Part shown: piece after piece, positions 37,530-56,218 of the stretch
Position numbering within the stretch: position 1 is the first letter of the stretch
How the letters are laid out: every line of letters begins with the position of its first letter
NCBI RefSeq assembly: GCF_000334215.1
Contig: NZ_AMQY01000010.1
Location: 124,001 to 188,000 of the forward strand
Length of the DNA stretch: 64,000 bases
DNA from: Vreelandella jeotgali Hwa
GTDB lineage: Bacteria > Pseudomonadota > Gammaproteobacteria > Pseudomonadales > Halomonadaceae
Direction: 5' to 3'
Program-made: the position numbers and the translations under genes
The notes under the pieces: generated by a model
The model's database searches: none
What the model was told of the DNA's origin: nothing
What the model saw: only the letters and a program-made list of their open reading frames with translations

Positions 37530-37557
37530 TTGACAACGCCCTTGATAGCGGTAAAAT
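37530..37557 (+). promoter_or_regulatory. Sigma-70 promoter of the tRNA cluster
   Basis: TTGACA (37530-37535), a 16-base spacer and TAAAAT (37552-37557) precede tRNA-Tyr by 14 bases. A GCGCCGCG discriminator follows, as expected for stringently controlled stable RNA promoters. Confidence 0.85.
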
Positions 37558-37571
37558 GCGCCGCGAGCACT

Positions 37572-37655
<84 letters not shown>

Positions 37656-37680
37656 GTTTCAGGGCAGGCAAGGCAAGTCT

Positions 37681-37754
<74 letters not shown>

Positions 37755-37779
37755 GTTCCGTGCCGCTTCGCAAGGTTTT

Positions 37780-37854
37780 GCTCATGTAGCTCAGGGGTAG
37801 AGCACACCCTTGGTAAGGGTGAGGTCGACGGTTCAATTCCGTCCATGAGCTCCA
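37780..37854 (+). tRNA. tRNA-Thr (GGT)
   Basis: 75 bases. Anticodon loop CTTGGTA gives GGT, the T loop has GGTTCAATTCC, the acceptor GCTCATG pairs with CATGAGC, and CCA is encoded. In many gammaproteobacteria tufB follows at this point; here a terminator follows. Confidence 0.97.
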
Positions 37855-37867
37855 TACAGTCAGAGAA

Positions 37868-37890
37868 AGCGAGCCAAGCTCGCTTTTTTT
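37868..37890 (+). terminator. Intrinsic terminator of the tRNA cluster
   Basis: AGCGAGC-CAA-GCTCGCT followed by a run of seven T residues, 13 bases after tRNA-Thr. It separates the three tRNAs from tRNA-Trp and secE. Confidence 0.95.
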
Positions 37891-37928
37891 GTCTGCATCG
37901 GGCGGTTTTCGCGCCGATGTAAACAGGG

Positions 37929-37957
37929 TTGTCAGGCGCAGGCTTTTCCGCTAGCAT
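37929..37957 (+). promoter_or_regulatory. Promoter for tRNA-Trp-secE-nusG
   Basis: TTGTCA (37929-37934), a 17-base spacer and TAGCAT (37952-37957) precede tRNA-Trp by about 50 bases. It lies in the gap where tufB would usually be. Confidence 0.65.
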
Positions 37958-38010
37958 GACGGCCGCTGTCAGTAAGGTGTCGCAATGATCCCTTGTGACG
38001 GCATTGATAC

Positions 38011-38086
<76 letters not shown>

Positions 38087-38157
38087 GCTTTCCCCAAGTT
38101 GGCGCGCCTTATCCGGATTTCCTTATCGTTTGCCGCACTCCCGAGGAGTCTCGTTTT

Positions 38158-38541
38158 ATGAAGCCTAATTCGGTCAAGCATGGCGCCGAGGTGCAACAGT
38201 CTCGCCATGACGGGCTCAAGTGGGTTGCGGTAGTCGCGCTGTTGGCCGTGGCAGTCGTGGCCAACACCTGGTTTGCCGACATCGGTCTGCTGTATCGCGT
38301 GTTGGGCGTGGTGGTGATCTGTGCCGCCGCCGCCGCCGTGGCGCTGACCACAACGAAAGGGCGCAGCCTGCTTACTCTGGCGCGCGAATCCCGCAAAGAA
38401 ATTCAGCGCGTCGTCTGGCCCACCCGGGCAGAAACCGTACAGACAACCGCCATTGTGCTGGTCGCCGTTCTGGTGGTCAGCCTGCTGCTGTGGTTGATCG
38501 ACACGCTTCTCGGCTGGGCGATGTCCGGCGTGATTGGTTAG
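38158..38541 (+). CDS. secE: Preprotein translocase subunit SecE
   Basis: 127 residues with three membrane helices, as in gammaproteobacteria. The conserved cytoplasmic motif [20 protein letters not shown] precedes the last helix. SecE stabilises SecY in the inner-membrane protein export channel. GAGGAG lies upstream of ATG 38158; the open frame further upstream runs through tRNA-Trp and is not coding. Followed nine bases later by nusG. Confidence 0.97.
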   Translation: MKPNSVKHGAEVQQSRHDGLKWVAVVALLAVAVVANTWFADIGLLYRVLGVVVICAAAAAVALTTTKGRSLLTLARESRKEIQRVVWPTRAETVQTTAIVLVAVLVVSLLLWLIDTLLGWAMSGVIG

Positions 38542-38549
38542 GAGTCTTC

Positions 38550-39083
38550 ATGTCCAAGCGTTGGTACGTCGTTCACGCCTATTCCGGCTTTGAAAAGCAT
38601 GTGATGCGCTCGTTGACCGAGCGGGTCAGGCTGTACGAAGCCGAAGACCAGTTTGGCGAGATTTTGGTGCCCACCGAAGAAGTGGTCGAAATGCGCGACG
38701 GCAAGCGCCGCAAGAGCGAGCGCAAGTTCTATCCCGGCTATGTGCTGGTCGAGATGGAAATGACCGACGAAACCTGGCACATGGTCAACGAGACGCCCAG
38801 GGTCATGGGCTTCATCGGCGGCACCAAGGACAAGCCGGCGCCCATTACCACCCGCGAGGCCGAGGCCATTCTGCGTCGGGTGAAGGACGGCACCGACAAG
38901 CCGCGCCCCAAGACCATGTTCGAGCCGGGGCAGTCCGTGCGCGTTACCGACGGCCCCTTCGCCGACTTCAACGGCGTGGTCGAGGAGGTCAATTACGAGA
39001 AGAGCCGTCTTCAGGTCAGCGTGCTGATCTTCGGCCGGGCCACACCGGTCGAGCTCGAGTTTGCCCAGGTCGAGAAAGAGTAA
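38550..39083 (+). CDS. nusG: Transcription termination/antitermination protein NusG
   Basis: 177 residues. The NGN domain begins [16 protein letters not shown] and carries the [12 protein letters not shown] motif. The C-terminal KOW domain has [21 protein letters not shown]. It binds RNA polymerase, suppresses pausing, and links it to Rho or to S10 on the ribosome. The ATG at 38550 has GGAG eight bases upstream. Confidence 0.98.
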   Translation: MSKRWYVVHAYSGFEKHVMRSLTERVRLYEAEDQFGEILVPTEEVVEMRDGKRRKSERKFYPGYVLVEMEMTDETWHMVNETPRVMGFIGGTKDKPAPITTREAEAILRRVKDGTDKPRPKTMFEPGQSVRVTDGPFADFNGVVEEVNYEKSRLQVSVLIFGRATPVELEFAQVEKE

Positions 39084-39110
39084 GCGGCTTTTTATAAACA
39101 GTTTGTTATG

Positions 39111-39133
39111 CAGGCGGCGGTGGTCGCCGCCTG
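39111..39133 (+). promoter_or_regulatory. Hairpin in the rplK leader, possible L1 control site
   Basis: CAGGCGGCG-GTGGT-CGCCGCCTG is a perfect 9-bp hairpin in the 97-base gap between nusG and rplK. In E. coli, L1 represses rplKA by binding the rplK leader. I cannot show the L1 recognition bases here, so this is a candidate only. Confidence 0.4.
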
Positions 39134-39180
39134 TGGTTACCGGGGAGCCGCAAGGCGTTTGCACCCTTCTGGAGTGAAAT

Positions 39181-39612
39181 ATGGCCAAGAAAGTACAGGC
39201 TTACATCAAGCTGCAGGTTGCAGCGGGTAAAGCCAATCCGAGTCCGCCCGTGGGCCCCGCGCTGGGTCAGCACGGCGTGAATATCATGGAGTTCTGCAAG
39301 GCGTTCAACGCCGAGACCCAGGATATCGAGCCCGGTCTGCCCACGCCCGTGGTTATCACGGTATACGCCGACCGCAGCTTCACGTTCATCACCAAGACGC
39401 CGCCCGCTGCCGTGCTGCTGAAAAAAGCCGCCGGTATCAAGAGCGGTTCGGGTGAGCCGAACAAGGCCAAGGTAGGCACCGTGACCCGCGAGCAGCTGGA
39501 AGAGATTGCTCAGACCAAGGAGCCGGACCTGACCGCCGCTGATCTTGATGCCGCCGTTCGTACCATTGCCGGCAGCGCCTACAGCGTGGGCCTCAACGTG
39601 GAGGGTCTGTAA
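39181..39612 (+). CDS. rplK: 50S ribosomal protein L11
   Basis: 143 residues. N-terminal [20 protein letters not shown] with the Pro-rich [19 protein letters not shown], then a C-terminal RNA-binding domain ([11 protein letters not shown]). It forms the GTPase-associated centre with 23S rRNA and L10-L12 and is needed for RelA activation. Two bases separate it from rplA; L1 is expected to repress both. Confidence 0.98.
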   Translation: MAKKVQAYIKLQVAAGKANPSPPVGPALGQHGVNIMEFCKAFNAETQDIEPGLPTPVVITVYADRSFTFITKTPPAAVLLKKAAGIKSGSGEPNKAKVGTVTREQLEEIAQTKEPDLTAADLDAAVRTIAGSAYSVGLNVEGL

Positions 39613-39614
39613 TC

Positions 39615-40307
39615 ATGGCGAAGTTAAGCAAGCGCGCGCAGCAGATTCGCGAAAAGGTCGACCCGAAAAAAGCGTACTCCGTTGATGAAGCCGTGGCTCT
39701 GCTCTCCGAGCTGTCCACCGTCAACTTCAAGGAGTCCGTTGACGTTGCCATTAACCTGGGCGTTGATCCGCGTAAATCCGACCAGGTCGTACGCGGCGCG
39801 ACCGTCATGCCCAACGGCACCGGCAAGGACGTGCGCGTAGCCGTCTTTACCCAGGGCGCCAACGAGCAGGCGGCGAAAGACGCCGGTGCCGACATCGTCG
39901 GCATGGACGATCTGGCGGCTCAGGTTAAACAGGGTCAGCTCGACTTTGACGTCGTTGTCGCTTCGCCGGACGCCATGCGCGTAGTCGGCCAGCTGGGTCA
40001 GATCCTGGGCCCGCGCGGCCTGATGCCCAACCCCAAGGTCGGCACGGTAACGCCGGACGTGGCCACGGCAGTGAAAAACGCCAAGGCCGGTCAGGTACGC
40101 TTCCGTACCGACAAGAAGGGCATTATCCACACTACGCTGGGCAAGGCCGATTTCGGCGCCGACGACATCAAGGGCAACCTTGAAGCGCTGGTAGCCGATC
40201 TCAAGAAGCTCAAGCCGAGCACGTCCAAGGGCATCTATTTCAAGAAGATGACGCTGTCCACCACCATGGGGCCGGGCCTGACCATCGATCACGGATCGCT
40301 GGTATAA
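39615..40307 (+). CDS. rplA: 50S ribosomal protein L1
   Basis: 230 residues; [15 protein letters not shown] start, the [15 protein letters not shown] signature of L1 near residue 130, and the closing SSTMGPG-like [10 protein letters not shown]. It forms the mobile L1 stalk at the E site and is the translational repressor of its own rplKA transcript in E. coli. Follows rplK directly. Confidence 0.98.
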   Translation: MAKLSKRAQQIREKVDPKKAYSVDEAVALLSELSTVNFKESVDVAINLGVDPRKSDQVVRGATVMPNGTGKDVRVAVFTQGANEQAAKDAGADIVGMDDLAAQVKQGQLDFDVVVASPDAMRVVGQLGQILGPRGLMPNPKVGTVTPDVATAVKNAKAGQVRFRTDKKGIIHTTLGKADFGADDIKGNLEALVADLKKLKPSTSKGIYFKKMTLSTTMGPGLTIDHGSLV

Positions 40308-40448
40308 GGCGCGCTGCCGTCATCCATAGCTTTATCCAAAACTATATCCATGACTTTGCGGTCTCCGTGCCTGGCGCGGTGCACCGTCAAAGACCGCAGG
40401 TGCCGCTGGCTGCTCCGGCAGACATACAAGCGGCTTAAAGGTAAAGCG

Positions 40449-40619
40449 CCTGCGCAGATGGTGTGGCCGCCGGATCCGTCCAACGTCGAGCAAAGGCCCT
40501 TGTTTGGGTTATCGCGTTGCGCTTTCTGGTGAGCACCATCCCCAAGGCTTCCCGCCTCCGGGCGGGAAGAGATGGTAACCCGGACCCTTCGGGGTTTCCG
40601 GCACGAAGGAGTGATCACT
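40449..40619 (+). promoter_or_regulatory. L10 leader of rplJL
   Basis: The 312-base gap between rplA and rplJ has no gene but a structured leader. CCTGCGCAGATGGTG (40449-40463) resembles the E. coli L10-leader element. GATGGTG (40457-40463) pairs with CACCATC (40534-40540). A 9-bp hairpin CTTCCCGCC-TCCG-GGCGGGAAG (40548-40569) and a CCGGA/TCCGG stem lie before the ribosome binding site. Binding of L10(L12)4 would repress rplJ translation. Confidence 0.75.
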
Positions 40620-41123
40620 GTGCCACTAGCACTTGAAGGCAAGAAAGCGATTGTTGCCGAAGTCAGTGAGGCTGCCAGGGACGCACTCTCCGTCGTTGTT
40701 GCCGATTCTCGCGGCGTCACGGTCGACAAGATGACCGACCTGCGCAAGCAGGCCCGCGAAAATGGCGTCCAGATCCGTGTTGTGCGCAACACCCTGGCGC
40801 GCCGCGCCCTGACAGGCACCCAGTGGGAATGCCTGAACGAGACTTTTGTTGGCCCGACGCTGCTGGCGTTTTCCAATGAACACCCCGGCGCCGCTGCGCG
40901 TCTGTTCAAGGATTTCGTCAAGACAGCGCCGGACTTTGAAGTCAAGGCGCTGGCCTACGAAGGCGAGTTCATCCCGGCTGAAAATATTGACCGCCTGGCA
41001 AGCCTGCCGACATACGACGAGGCGATTGCCAAGCTGATGTCGGTCATGAAGGAAGCCTCCGCCGGCAAACTGGTTCGTACTCTGGACGCGCTGCGTGTCC
41101 AGAAAGAGGAAGAAGCGGCGTAA
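40620..41123 (+). CDS. rplJ: 50S ribosomal protein L10
   Basis: 167 residues; [15 protein letters not shown] start, [31 protein letters not shown], and a C-terminal helix that binds L7/L12 dimers. It is the base of the ribosomal stalk and the autogenous repressor of this operon. GTG 40620 is preceded by GAAGGAG; an ATG at 40572 would add 16 residues with no match to the family and would lie in the leader. Confidence 0.97.
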   Translation: MPLALEGKKAIVAEVSEAARDALSVVVADSRGVTVDKMTDLRKQARENGVQIRVVRNTLARRALTGTQWECLNETFVGPTLLAFSNEHPGAAARLFKDFVKTAPDFEVKALAYEGEFIPAENIDRLASLPTYDEAIAKLMSVMKEASAGKLVRTLDALRVQKEEEAA

Positions 41124-41228
41124 GCCACTCCTCGGCGCAGTGCTGGCGGCAACGTCAGGCTGCATGAACCCGGCAAAAATTTCGGGTTTCGCTCAAGCGA
41201 AACTCCCGCAACGTTTAGGACCAAGACC

Positions 41229-41600
41229 ATGGCAGTGACCAAAGACGAAATCATCAACGCCATCGCTGAAATGCCCGTGATGGAAGTCGCCGAGCTGATC
41301 GAGGCGATGGAAGAGAAATTCGGCGTGACCGCAGCAGCCGCTGTTGTCGCCGGCCCGGGCGGCGGTGAAGCCGAAGCCGAAGAAGAGCAGACCGAATTCG
41401 ACCTGGTGCTGACCGGCGCCGGCGAGAAGAAGGTTAACGTGATCAAGTCCGTTCGCGAGATCACCGGCCTGGGTCTGAAGGAAGCCAAGGGCGCCGTTGA
41501 CGGCGTTCCGGCGACCCTCAAGGAAGGCATGTCCAAGGAAGACGCTGAAGACGCGAAGACCAAGCTGGAAGAAGCCGGCGCGTCCGTCGAGCTCAAGTAA
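41229..41600 (+). CDS. rplL: 50S ribosomal protein L7/L12
   Basis: 123 residues: an N-terminal dimerisation helix ([21 protein letters not shown]), an Ala/Gly/Glu-rich hinge, then the factor-binding domain with [20 protein letters not shown]. It recruits translation GTPases to the ribosome and is present in several copies. The hinge is more acidic than in E. coli. A strong attenuator follows. Confidence 0.98.
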   Translation: MAVTKDEIINAIAEMPVMEVAELIEAMEEKFGVTAAAAVVAGPGGGEAEAEEEQTEFDLVLTGAGEKKVNVIKSVREITGLGLKEAKGAVDGVPATLKEGMSKEDAEDAKTKLEEAGASVELK

Positions 41601-41640
41601 TTCTGATGCTGGCGGCTTTACGCGCTGCGTAAGCTTGCTC

Positions 41641-41676
41641 GGCTGGCGGCGGGTTCGTCCCGCTGCCGGCCTTTTT
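41641..41676 (+). terminator. Attenuator between rplL and rpoB
   Basis: GGCTGGCGGCGGG pairs over all 13 bases with CCCGCTGCCGGCC (two G-T wobbles) around TTCGT, followed by TTTTT. An rplL-rpoB attenuator is known in E. coli; this one looks strong enough to end most transcripts. Confidence 0.9.
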
Positions 41677-41951
41677 CTGTTGCTGTCATGCTGCCATAAT
41701 GGAAAGTTGCGCCAATGCCTGGCAATACCGGCAGCCGGAAACGGCGGCGTCGGCAGCGTCAGACAGCAACAGAGGCCAGGCAACATTGGAATTGGATGCC
41801 GGCAACGAAAATGCGTTCAACAACGCAACGATAGACAGAATTCTGACAGCGAGCTATCCGCACGGGAGCTTGCTGTCTGCGTCTGAAACGCCCGCGGGGC
41901 AGATGATGGACACGCATCGGCCACCCATGGTGAACAAGCTGGGGAAGACAG
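41677..41951 (+). other. Gap between attenuator and rpoB
   Basis: 275 bases without a gene. Because of the strong attenuator, rpoBC may need its own promoter here, but I see no good -35/-10 pair. The rpoB ribosome binding site is a modest GGGGAAG before ATG 41952. Confidence 0.5.
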
Positions 41952-46031
<4,080 letters not shown>

Positions 46032-46041
46032 GAGCCCCCCA

Positions 46042-50256
<4,215 letters not shown>

Positions 50257-50272
50257 CCCGAGGCACTGGTCC

Positions 50273-50338
50273 CGGCGCGGCGTCAGAGCGGGCAAAAGCC
50301 CATAGTGCTTGACGCCGCGCTGGATCAGACATTAGAAT
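50273..50338 (+). promoter_or_regulatory. str operon promoter overlapped by a long hairpin
   Basis: TTGACG (50309-50314), an 18-base spacer and TAGAAT (50333-50338) form the likely rpsL promoter. GCGCGGCGTCA (50275-50285) is a perfect inverted repeat of TGACGCCGCGC (50310-50320), so the -35 box lies in the right arm; a small GGGC-AAAA-GCCC hairpin sits inside. No T-run follows. Confidence 0.75.
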
Positions 50339-50416
50339 GCGCCACCTTTAACAGTGGGGCCGGTGCGCCCGGCGCTGCTGTTGAAGCCAGGCAACCATTG
50401 GAGTCAGCTACTTACT

Positions 50417-50791
50417 ATGGCAACGATCAATCAGCTAGTGCGCAAGCCGCGCAAGCGCGCCGTCAAGAAAAATGACGTGCCGGCGCTGCAGGCCTGCCCG
50501 CAAAAACGCGGTGTTTGTACCCGCGTTTACACCACCACCCCGAAAAAGCCCAACTCGGCCCTGCGTAAGGTCTGCCGCGTGCGCCTGACCAACGGCTACG
50601 AGGTGGCATCCTACATCGGCGGTGAAGGCCACAACCTTCAGGAACACTCCGTGGTATTGATCCGCGGCGGCCGGGTCAAGGACTTGCCGGGTGTGCGCTA
50701 TCACACCGTTCGCGGCGCGCTGGACACCTCCGGCGTACAGAACCGCCGCAAGGGCCGTTCCAAGTACGGCACCAAGCGCCCGAAGTCCTGA
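50417..50791 (+). CDS. rpsL: 30S ribosomal protein S12
   Basis: 124 residues. The streptomycin-related loops are wild type: [13 protein letters not shown] (Lys43, Lys44) and [14 protein letters not shown]12 guards decoding accuracy in the 30S A site. ATG 50417 gives the canonical [12 protein letters not shown]; the open frame upstream is not conserved. First gene of the str operon. Confidence 0.99.
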   Translation: MATINQLVRKPRKRAVKKNDVPALQACPQKRGVCTRVYTTTPKKPNSALRKVCRVRLTNGYEVASYIGGEGHNLQEHSVVLIRGGRVKDLPGVRYHTVRGALDTSGVQNRRKGRSKYGTKRPKS

Positions 50792-50825
50792 TATAGCCCT
50801 CGGTTACATCACGACGCGAGCGCCG

Positions 50826-50846
50826 GGCAGCGGCGATAACGCTGCC
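50826..50846 (+). other. Hairpin between rpsL and rpsG
   Basis: GGCAGCG-GCGATAA-CGCTGCC, perfect 7-bp stem in the 174-base gap. No T-run. In E. coli the S12-S7 gap carries the S7 translational operator; this could be part of an equivalent, without proof. Confidence 0.45.
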
Positions 50847-50965
50847 GCATGACGATATTTTGACAACGGTCTGATAAGAGTAAGGTCGGGCGGTGCCGCC
50901 AGCGCCATGAAGCGCGCGGCGCGAGTTCCGGGTTTACCTGAAGGATCCTTTACAGAGGGCTTATC

Positions 50966-51439
50966 ATGCCTAGAAGGAAGGTTGTAGCGAAGCGCGAGAT
51001 CCTCCCGGATCCCAAGTTCCATAGCGAGCGCCTCGCCAAGTTCATGAACCACCTGATGGTCCACGGCAAGAAGTCCGTAGCTGAGCGCATCGTCTACGGT
51101 GCGCTGGACAAGGTTGCCGAGCGTAAGAAAGATGAAGAGCCGATGGACAGCTTCGAAAAGGCGCTGGAAGCTATCCAGCCCATGGTCGAAGTCAAGTCGC
51201 GCCGCGTTGGCGGTGCGACCTATCAGGTGCCGGTCGAGGTTCGCCCGTCGCGCCGTAGCGCGCTGGCCATGCGTTGGCTGGCCGATGCCGCGCGTCGCCG
51301 CGGGGAAAAAACCATGGTGCAGCGTCTGGCCGGTGAGATTCTGGACGCCGCCGATGGCAAGGGTTCTGCCGTGAAGCGGCGGGAAGACGTACACCGTATG
51401 GCAGAAGCCAACAAGGCCTTCTCTCACTTCCGCTTCTGA
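50966..51439 (+). CDS. rpsG: 30S ribosomal protein S7
   Basis: 157 residues; [16 protein letters not shown] start, [16 protein letters not shown], and [20 protein letters not shown] toward the C-terminus. It starts assembly of the 30S head and in E. coli represses its own operon. The gap of 174 bases before it contains a hairpin. AGAGGGC precedes the ATG. Confidence 0.98.
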   Translation: MPRRKVVAKREILPDPKFHSERLAKFMNHLMVHGKKSVAERIVYGALDKVAERKKDEEPMDSFEKALEAIQPMVEVKSRRVGGATYQVPVEVRPSRRSALAMRWLADAARRRGEKTMVQRLAGEILDAADGKGSAVKRREDVHRMAEANKAFSHFRF

Positions 51440-51451
51440 TAGCGGCGCTGA

Positions 51452-51471
51452 GCGAAACCCACCGGTTTCGC
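51452..51471 (+). other. Hairpin between rpsG and fusA
   Basis: GCGAAACC-CACC-GGTTTCGC, perfect 8-bp stem 13 bases after the rpsG stop. No T-run, so mRNA processing or stability is more likely than termination. Confidence 0.5.
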
Positions 51472-51574
51472 GTTATGAAGCAGGGCGCTGCTGCTCACGG
51501 GCGGCAGCGTCGGTCTGCCTTCAGGCGCTGCTGGCTGGATTAACGAGCATTGCCAACAAACGGGAGTTTCCACC

Positions 51575-53698
51575 GTGGCACGCAAGACTCCGCTAAATCG
51601 CTACCGTAACCTGGGCATCGTCGCCCACGTCGATGCCGGCAAGACCACCACGACCGAGCGCGTGCTGTTTTACACCGGCATCAACCACAAGCTGGGTGAG
51701 ACGCACGAAGGCGCGTCGACCACCGACTGGATGTCCCAGGAGCAGGAACGCGGCATCACCATTACCTCGGCGGCCGTGACGACCTTCTGGAAAGGCATGA
51801 GCCACCAGTTCGATGATCACCGCATCAACATCATCGACACTCCGGGGCACGTCGACTTCACCATCGAGGTCGAGCGTTCGCTGCGCGTGCTGGACGGCGC
51901 GGTTGTCGTACTCTGCGGCAGCTCCGGCGTACAGCCCCAGACCGAGACCGTCTGGCGCCAGGCCGACAAGTACGAAGTCCCGCGTCTGGTGTTCGTCAAC
52001 AAGATGGACCGCACCGGCGCCGACTACTTCAACGTGGTCGAGCAGCTGGGCACGCGCCTGAACGCCAACGCCGTGCCGATCCAGATCAACTGGGGCACCG
52101 AGGAAGACTTCAAGGGCGTTATCGACCTGATCGAAATGAAGGCCGTCCTTTGGAACAAGGACGACTTCGGTGCTTCCTACGAGCTGCTGGACATTCCGGC
52201 CGAGCTCCAGGAAACCGCGGAAAAATATCGCGAGCAGATGGTCGAGTCCGCGGCGGAAGCCTCCGAAGAGATGATGGACAAGTATCTCGAGGAAGGCGAC
52301 CTGAGCGCAGCCGAAATCAAGGCCGGGCTGCGCCGCCGCACTCTGGACAACGAGATCGTACTGGTAACGTGCGGCTCGGCGTTCAAGAACAAGGGCGTAC
52401 AGGCCGTGCTCGACGCGGTTGTCGAATACCTGCCCTCGCCCACCGAGGTCAAGGCCATCGAAGGTGAGCTGGACGACGCCGAAGGCACGCTGGCGACCCG
52501 TGAGGCCGATGACAAGGAGCCGTTCTCGGCGCTGGCGTTCAAGATCGCCACCGACCCCTACGTGGGGACGCTGACGTTCATCCGCGTCTACTCCGGCGTG
52601 CTTAACTCCGGCGACAGCGTCTACAACTCCGTGCGCGACAAGAAAGAGCGCATTGGCCGTCTGGTGCAGATGCACGCCAACTCCCGCGAGGAGATCAAGG
52701 AAGTGCGCGCCGGCGACATCGCCGCCTGCATCGGCCTGAAGGAAGTGACCACGGGCGATACCCTCTGCGATCTGAACGACAAGATCGTGCTGGAGCGCAT
52801 GGAGTTCCCCGATCCGGTTATCTCGGTCGCGGTAGAGCCCAAGTCCAAGGTCGACCAGGAAAAAATGGGCACCGCGCTGGGCAAGCTGTCCCAGGAAGAT
52901 CCTTCCTTCCAGGTGCGCACCGACGAAGAGACCGCGCAGACCATCATCTCGGGCATGGGCGAGCTGCACCTGGACATCCTGGTGGACCGCCTGCGCCGCG
53001 AGTTCAAGGTTGATGCCAACATTGGCAAGCCGCAGGTCGCCTACCGCGAAACCATCCGCGGCAGCGTCGAACAGGAAGGCAAGTTCGTCCGCCAGTCCGG
53101 TGGCCGCGGCCAGTACGGTCACGTCGAAATGCGCATCGAGCCGCTCCCCGCCGAGGAGAAGGGCGAAGGCGACGACGAGATCTTTTTCAAGTTCAAATCC
53201 GAAATCGTTGGCGGCGTGGTTCCCAAGGAATACGTGCCTGCCGTCGAGAAAGGGGCCTATGAGCAGCTGCAGAACGGCGTTATCGCGGGCTACCCGATGA
53301 TTGACGTCAAGGTCACGCTGTTTGATGGTTCCTACCACGACGTGGACTCCAACGAGACCGCGTTCAAGATTGCCTCTTCCATGGCAGTCAAAGAAGGCGC
53401 CAGAAAGGCCAAGGCCGTGCTGCTGGAGCCGGTGATGAAGGTCGAGGTCGTGACCCCCGAGGAATTCATGGGTGACGTCATGGGCGACCTGAACCGTCGT
53501 CGCGGTCTGGTGCAGGGCATGGATGATACCAATGCCGGCAAGATCATCCGCGCCACGGTGCCGCTGGGCGAAATGTTCGGTTACGCAACCGATCTGCGCT
53601 CACAAACCCAGGGCCGCGCAAGCTACACCATGGAGTTTGCGCAGTACGAGGAGGCACCCTCCAGCATCGTAGAAGCCGTCATCAACCAAAACGGGTAA
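51575..53698 (+). CDS. fusA: Elongation factor G
   Basis: 707 residues. G1 [14 protein letters not shown], switch [16 protein letters not shown]4 NKMDR, and domains II to V with a GRGQYGHV motif. It drives tRNA-mRNA translocation and, with RRF, ribosome recycling. The start is GTG 51575 with CGGGAG upstream. 29 bases separate it from tuf. Confidence 0.99.
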   Translation: MARKTPLNRYRNLGIVAHVDAGKTTTTERVLFYTGINHKLGETHEGASTTDWMSQEQERGITITSAAVTTFWKGMSHQFDDHRINIIDTPGHVDFTIEVERSLRVLDGAVVVLCGSSGVQPQTETVWRQADKYEVPRLVFVNKMDRTGADYFNVVEQLGTRLNANAVPIQINWGTEEDFKGVIDLIEMKAVLWNKDDFGASYELLDIPAELQETAEKYREQMVESAAEASEEMMDKYLEEGDLSAAEIKAGLRRRTLDNEIVLVTCGSAFKNKGVQAVLDAVVEYLPSPTEVKAIEGELDDAEGTLATREADDKEPFSALAFKIATDPYVGTLTFIRVYSGVLNSGDSVYNSVRDKKERIGRLVQMHANSREEIKEVRAGDIAACIGLKEVTTGDTLCDLNDKIVLERMEFPDPVISVAVEPKSKVDQEKMGTALGKLSQEDPSFQVRTDEETAQTIISGMGELHLDILVDRLRREFKVDANIGKPQVAYRETIRGSVEQEGKFVRQSGGRGQYGHVEMRIEPLPAEEKGEGDDEIFFKFKSEIVGGVVPKEYVPAVEKGAYEQLQNGVIAGYPMIDVKVTLFDGSYHDVDSNETAFKIASSMAVKEGARKAKAVLLEPVMKVEVVTPEEFMGDVMGDLNRRRGLVQGMDDTNAGKIIRATVPLGEMFGYATDLRSQTQGRASYTMEFAQYEEAPSSIVEAVINQNG

Positions 53699-53727
53699 CC
53701 GTTAGCTAACGTAAAGAGGTTATAGCA

Positions 53728-54921
<1,194 letters not shown>

Positions 54922-54944
54922 GTCGAGAACCTTCCGGGGTTCCG

Positions 54945-54969
54945 AAAGGGGCTCGCAAGAGCCCCTTTT
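54945..54969 (+). terminator. Intrinsic terminator of the str operon
   Basis: GGGGCTC-GCAA-GAGCCCC followed by TTTTC, 24 bases after the tuf stop. Confidence 0.9.
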
Positions 54970-54980
54970 CTACGCAAAGC

Positions 54981-55029
54981 GTACGCAGGACGGGAAGTGT
55001 TTGACACTTCCTGTCTGCGTACCTATAAT
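54981..55029 (+). promoter_or_regulatory. S10 operon promoter within a large inverted repeat
   Basis: TTGACA (55001-55006), an exact 17-base spacer and TATAAT (55024-55029) form a consensus promoter. GTACGCAG and GGAAGTGT on the left (54981-55000) pair with ACACTTCC and CTGCGTAC on the right (55004-55022), with the -35 box at the centre and the -10 box just outside. rpsJ starts about 60 bases downstream, too close for an E. coli-type L4 leader. Confidence 0.9.
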
Positions 55030-55093
55030 GCGCATCCTTTGAATGCGTGGGTAGACGGCTCGCGCCGTCGACATCCATTGGAGTACAGGGCAA

Positions 55094-55405
55094 ATGCAGA
55101 ACCAGAAGATTCGCATTCGGTTGAAAGCGTTCGACCACCGCCTGATTGATCAGTCCACGGCGGAGATCCTTGATACCGCCAAGCGTACTGGGGCTCAGGT
55201 TCGCGGGCCGATTCCGCTGCCGACCAATCGCGAGCGCTATACCGTACTGACGTCGCCGCACGTCAACAAGGACGCCCGTGACCAGTACGAGATTCGCACT
55301 CACAAGCGCGTGCTGGACATTGTCGAGCCGACTGAGAAAACGGTTGATGCCTTGATGAAGCTCGATCTCGCCGCCGGCGTTGACGTGCAGATCAAGCTCG
55401 ACTAA
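55094..55405 (+). CDS. rpsJ: 30S ribosomal protein S10 / NusE
   Basis: 103 residues; [16 protein letters not shown] start, [20 protein letters not shown], and [11 protein letters not shown]. It belongs to the 30S head and, as NusE, contacts NusG and NusB during coupled transcription. First gene of the S10 operon, 160 bases before rplC. Confidence 0.98.
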   Translation: MQNQKIRIRLKAFDHRLIDQSTAEILDTAKRTGAQVRGPIPLPTNRERYTVLTSPHVNKDARDQYEIRTHKRVLDIVEPTEKTVDALMKLDLAAGVDVQIKLD

Positions 55406-55408
55406 TCA

Positions 55409-55503
55409 CACTAGACACTCGTGGCCCAGCGTTTGCCGCGACCTTTGTCGCCGCCGGTAAACAGCAGCCACCGCGCCGTGAGGCGCCACACAACGTGCTA
55501 GTG
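55409..55503 (+). other. Three-way-junction RNA candidate upstream of rplC
   Basis: CACTAG (55409-55414) pairs with CTAGTG (55498-55503) and closes two inner hairpins. One is GTTTGCCG/CGGTAAAC, with a nested CGAC-CTTT-GTCG; the other is GCGCC-GTGA-GGCGC. They fill the unusually long gap between rpsJ and rplC. Confidence 0.5.
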
Positions 55504-55565
55504 GAATGCTCTGGAAAGGGCAGCCATAGCGGGTGATAGCCCCGTACACTATAGGAGAACTGAGA

Positions 55566-56204
55566 ATGACTATCGGTTTGGTCGGTACCAAGTCCGGGAT
55601 GACCCGTGTCTTTACCGAAGACGGTGCCTCCGTGCCCGTAACCGTGATCCAGGTTGATCCTAACCGCGTCACACGCGTCAAGTCGGTCGAGTCCGACGGT
55701 TACGCAGCGGTTCAGGTAACAACCGGCTCCCGCAAGGCCAAGCACCTCTCGCGCGCGCAAGCTGGACAGTTTGCCAAGGCGGGTGTCGAGGCCGGCCGTT
55801 CCCTCATGGAGTTTCGCCTGGCAGACGGCGAAGACGCTCCCGAGGTTGGCGGCGAACTCACCGTATCCCTCTTCGAAGCCGGACAGTCCATCGACGTCAC
55901 CGGCACCTCCAAGGGCAAGGGTTTCCAGGGCGGCGTAAAGCGCTGGAATTTCAACACCCAGGACATGACCCACGGCAACTCGCTGGCTCACCGCGCGCCG
56001 GGTTCCATCGGCATGTGCCAGACGCCGGGTCGCGTATTCAAGGGCAAAAAGATGGCCGGTCAGATGGGTAACGCCCGCTGCACCGTGCAGAGCCTTGAGA
56101 TCGTCCGTGTCGACGCCGAGCGCAACCTGCTGCTGATCAAGGGCGCTGTTCCGGGAGCCACCGGCAGCGACGTTATCGTGCGCAGCGCCGTCAAAGCTGG
56201 CTGA
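55566..56204 (+). CDS. rplC: 50S ribosomal protein L3
   Basis: 212 residues; [17 protein letters not shown] start and the central [20 protein letters not shown] that contains the Gln usually methylated by PrmB. It binds 23S rRNA early in 50S assembly and reaches to the peptidyl transferase centre. ATG 55566 follows AGGAG; the upstream in-frame extension lies in the structured leader. Confidence 0.98.
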   Translation: MTIGLVGTKSGMTRVFTEDGASVPVTVIQVDPNRVTRVKSVESDGYAAVQVTTGSRKAKHLSRAQAGQFAKAGVEAGRSLMEFRLADGEDAPEVGGELTVSLFEAGQSIDVTGTSKGKGFQGGVKRWNFNTQDMTHGNSLAHRAPGSIGMCQTPGRVFKGKKMAGQMGNARCTVQSLEIVRVDAERNLLLIKGAVPGATGSDVIVRSAVKAG

Positions 56205-56218
56205 AGAGGATATTACCG

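Noticed and set aside
55037..55093. E. coli-type L4-responsive S10 leader
   Set aside because: Only about 57 bases separate the likely transcript start and rpsJ, too short for the known element.
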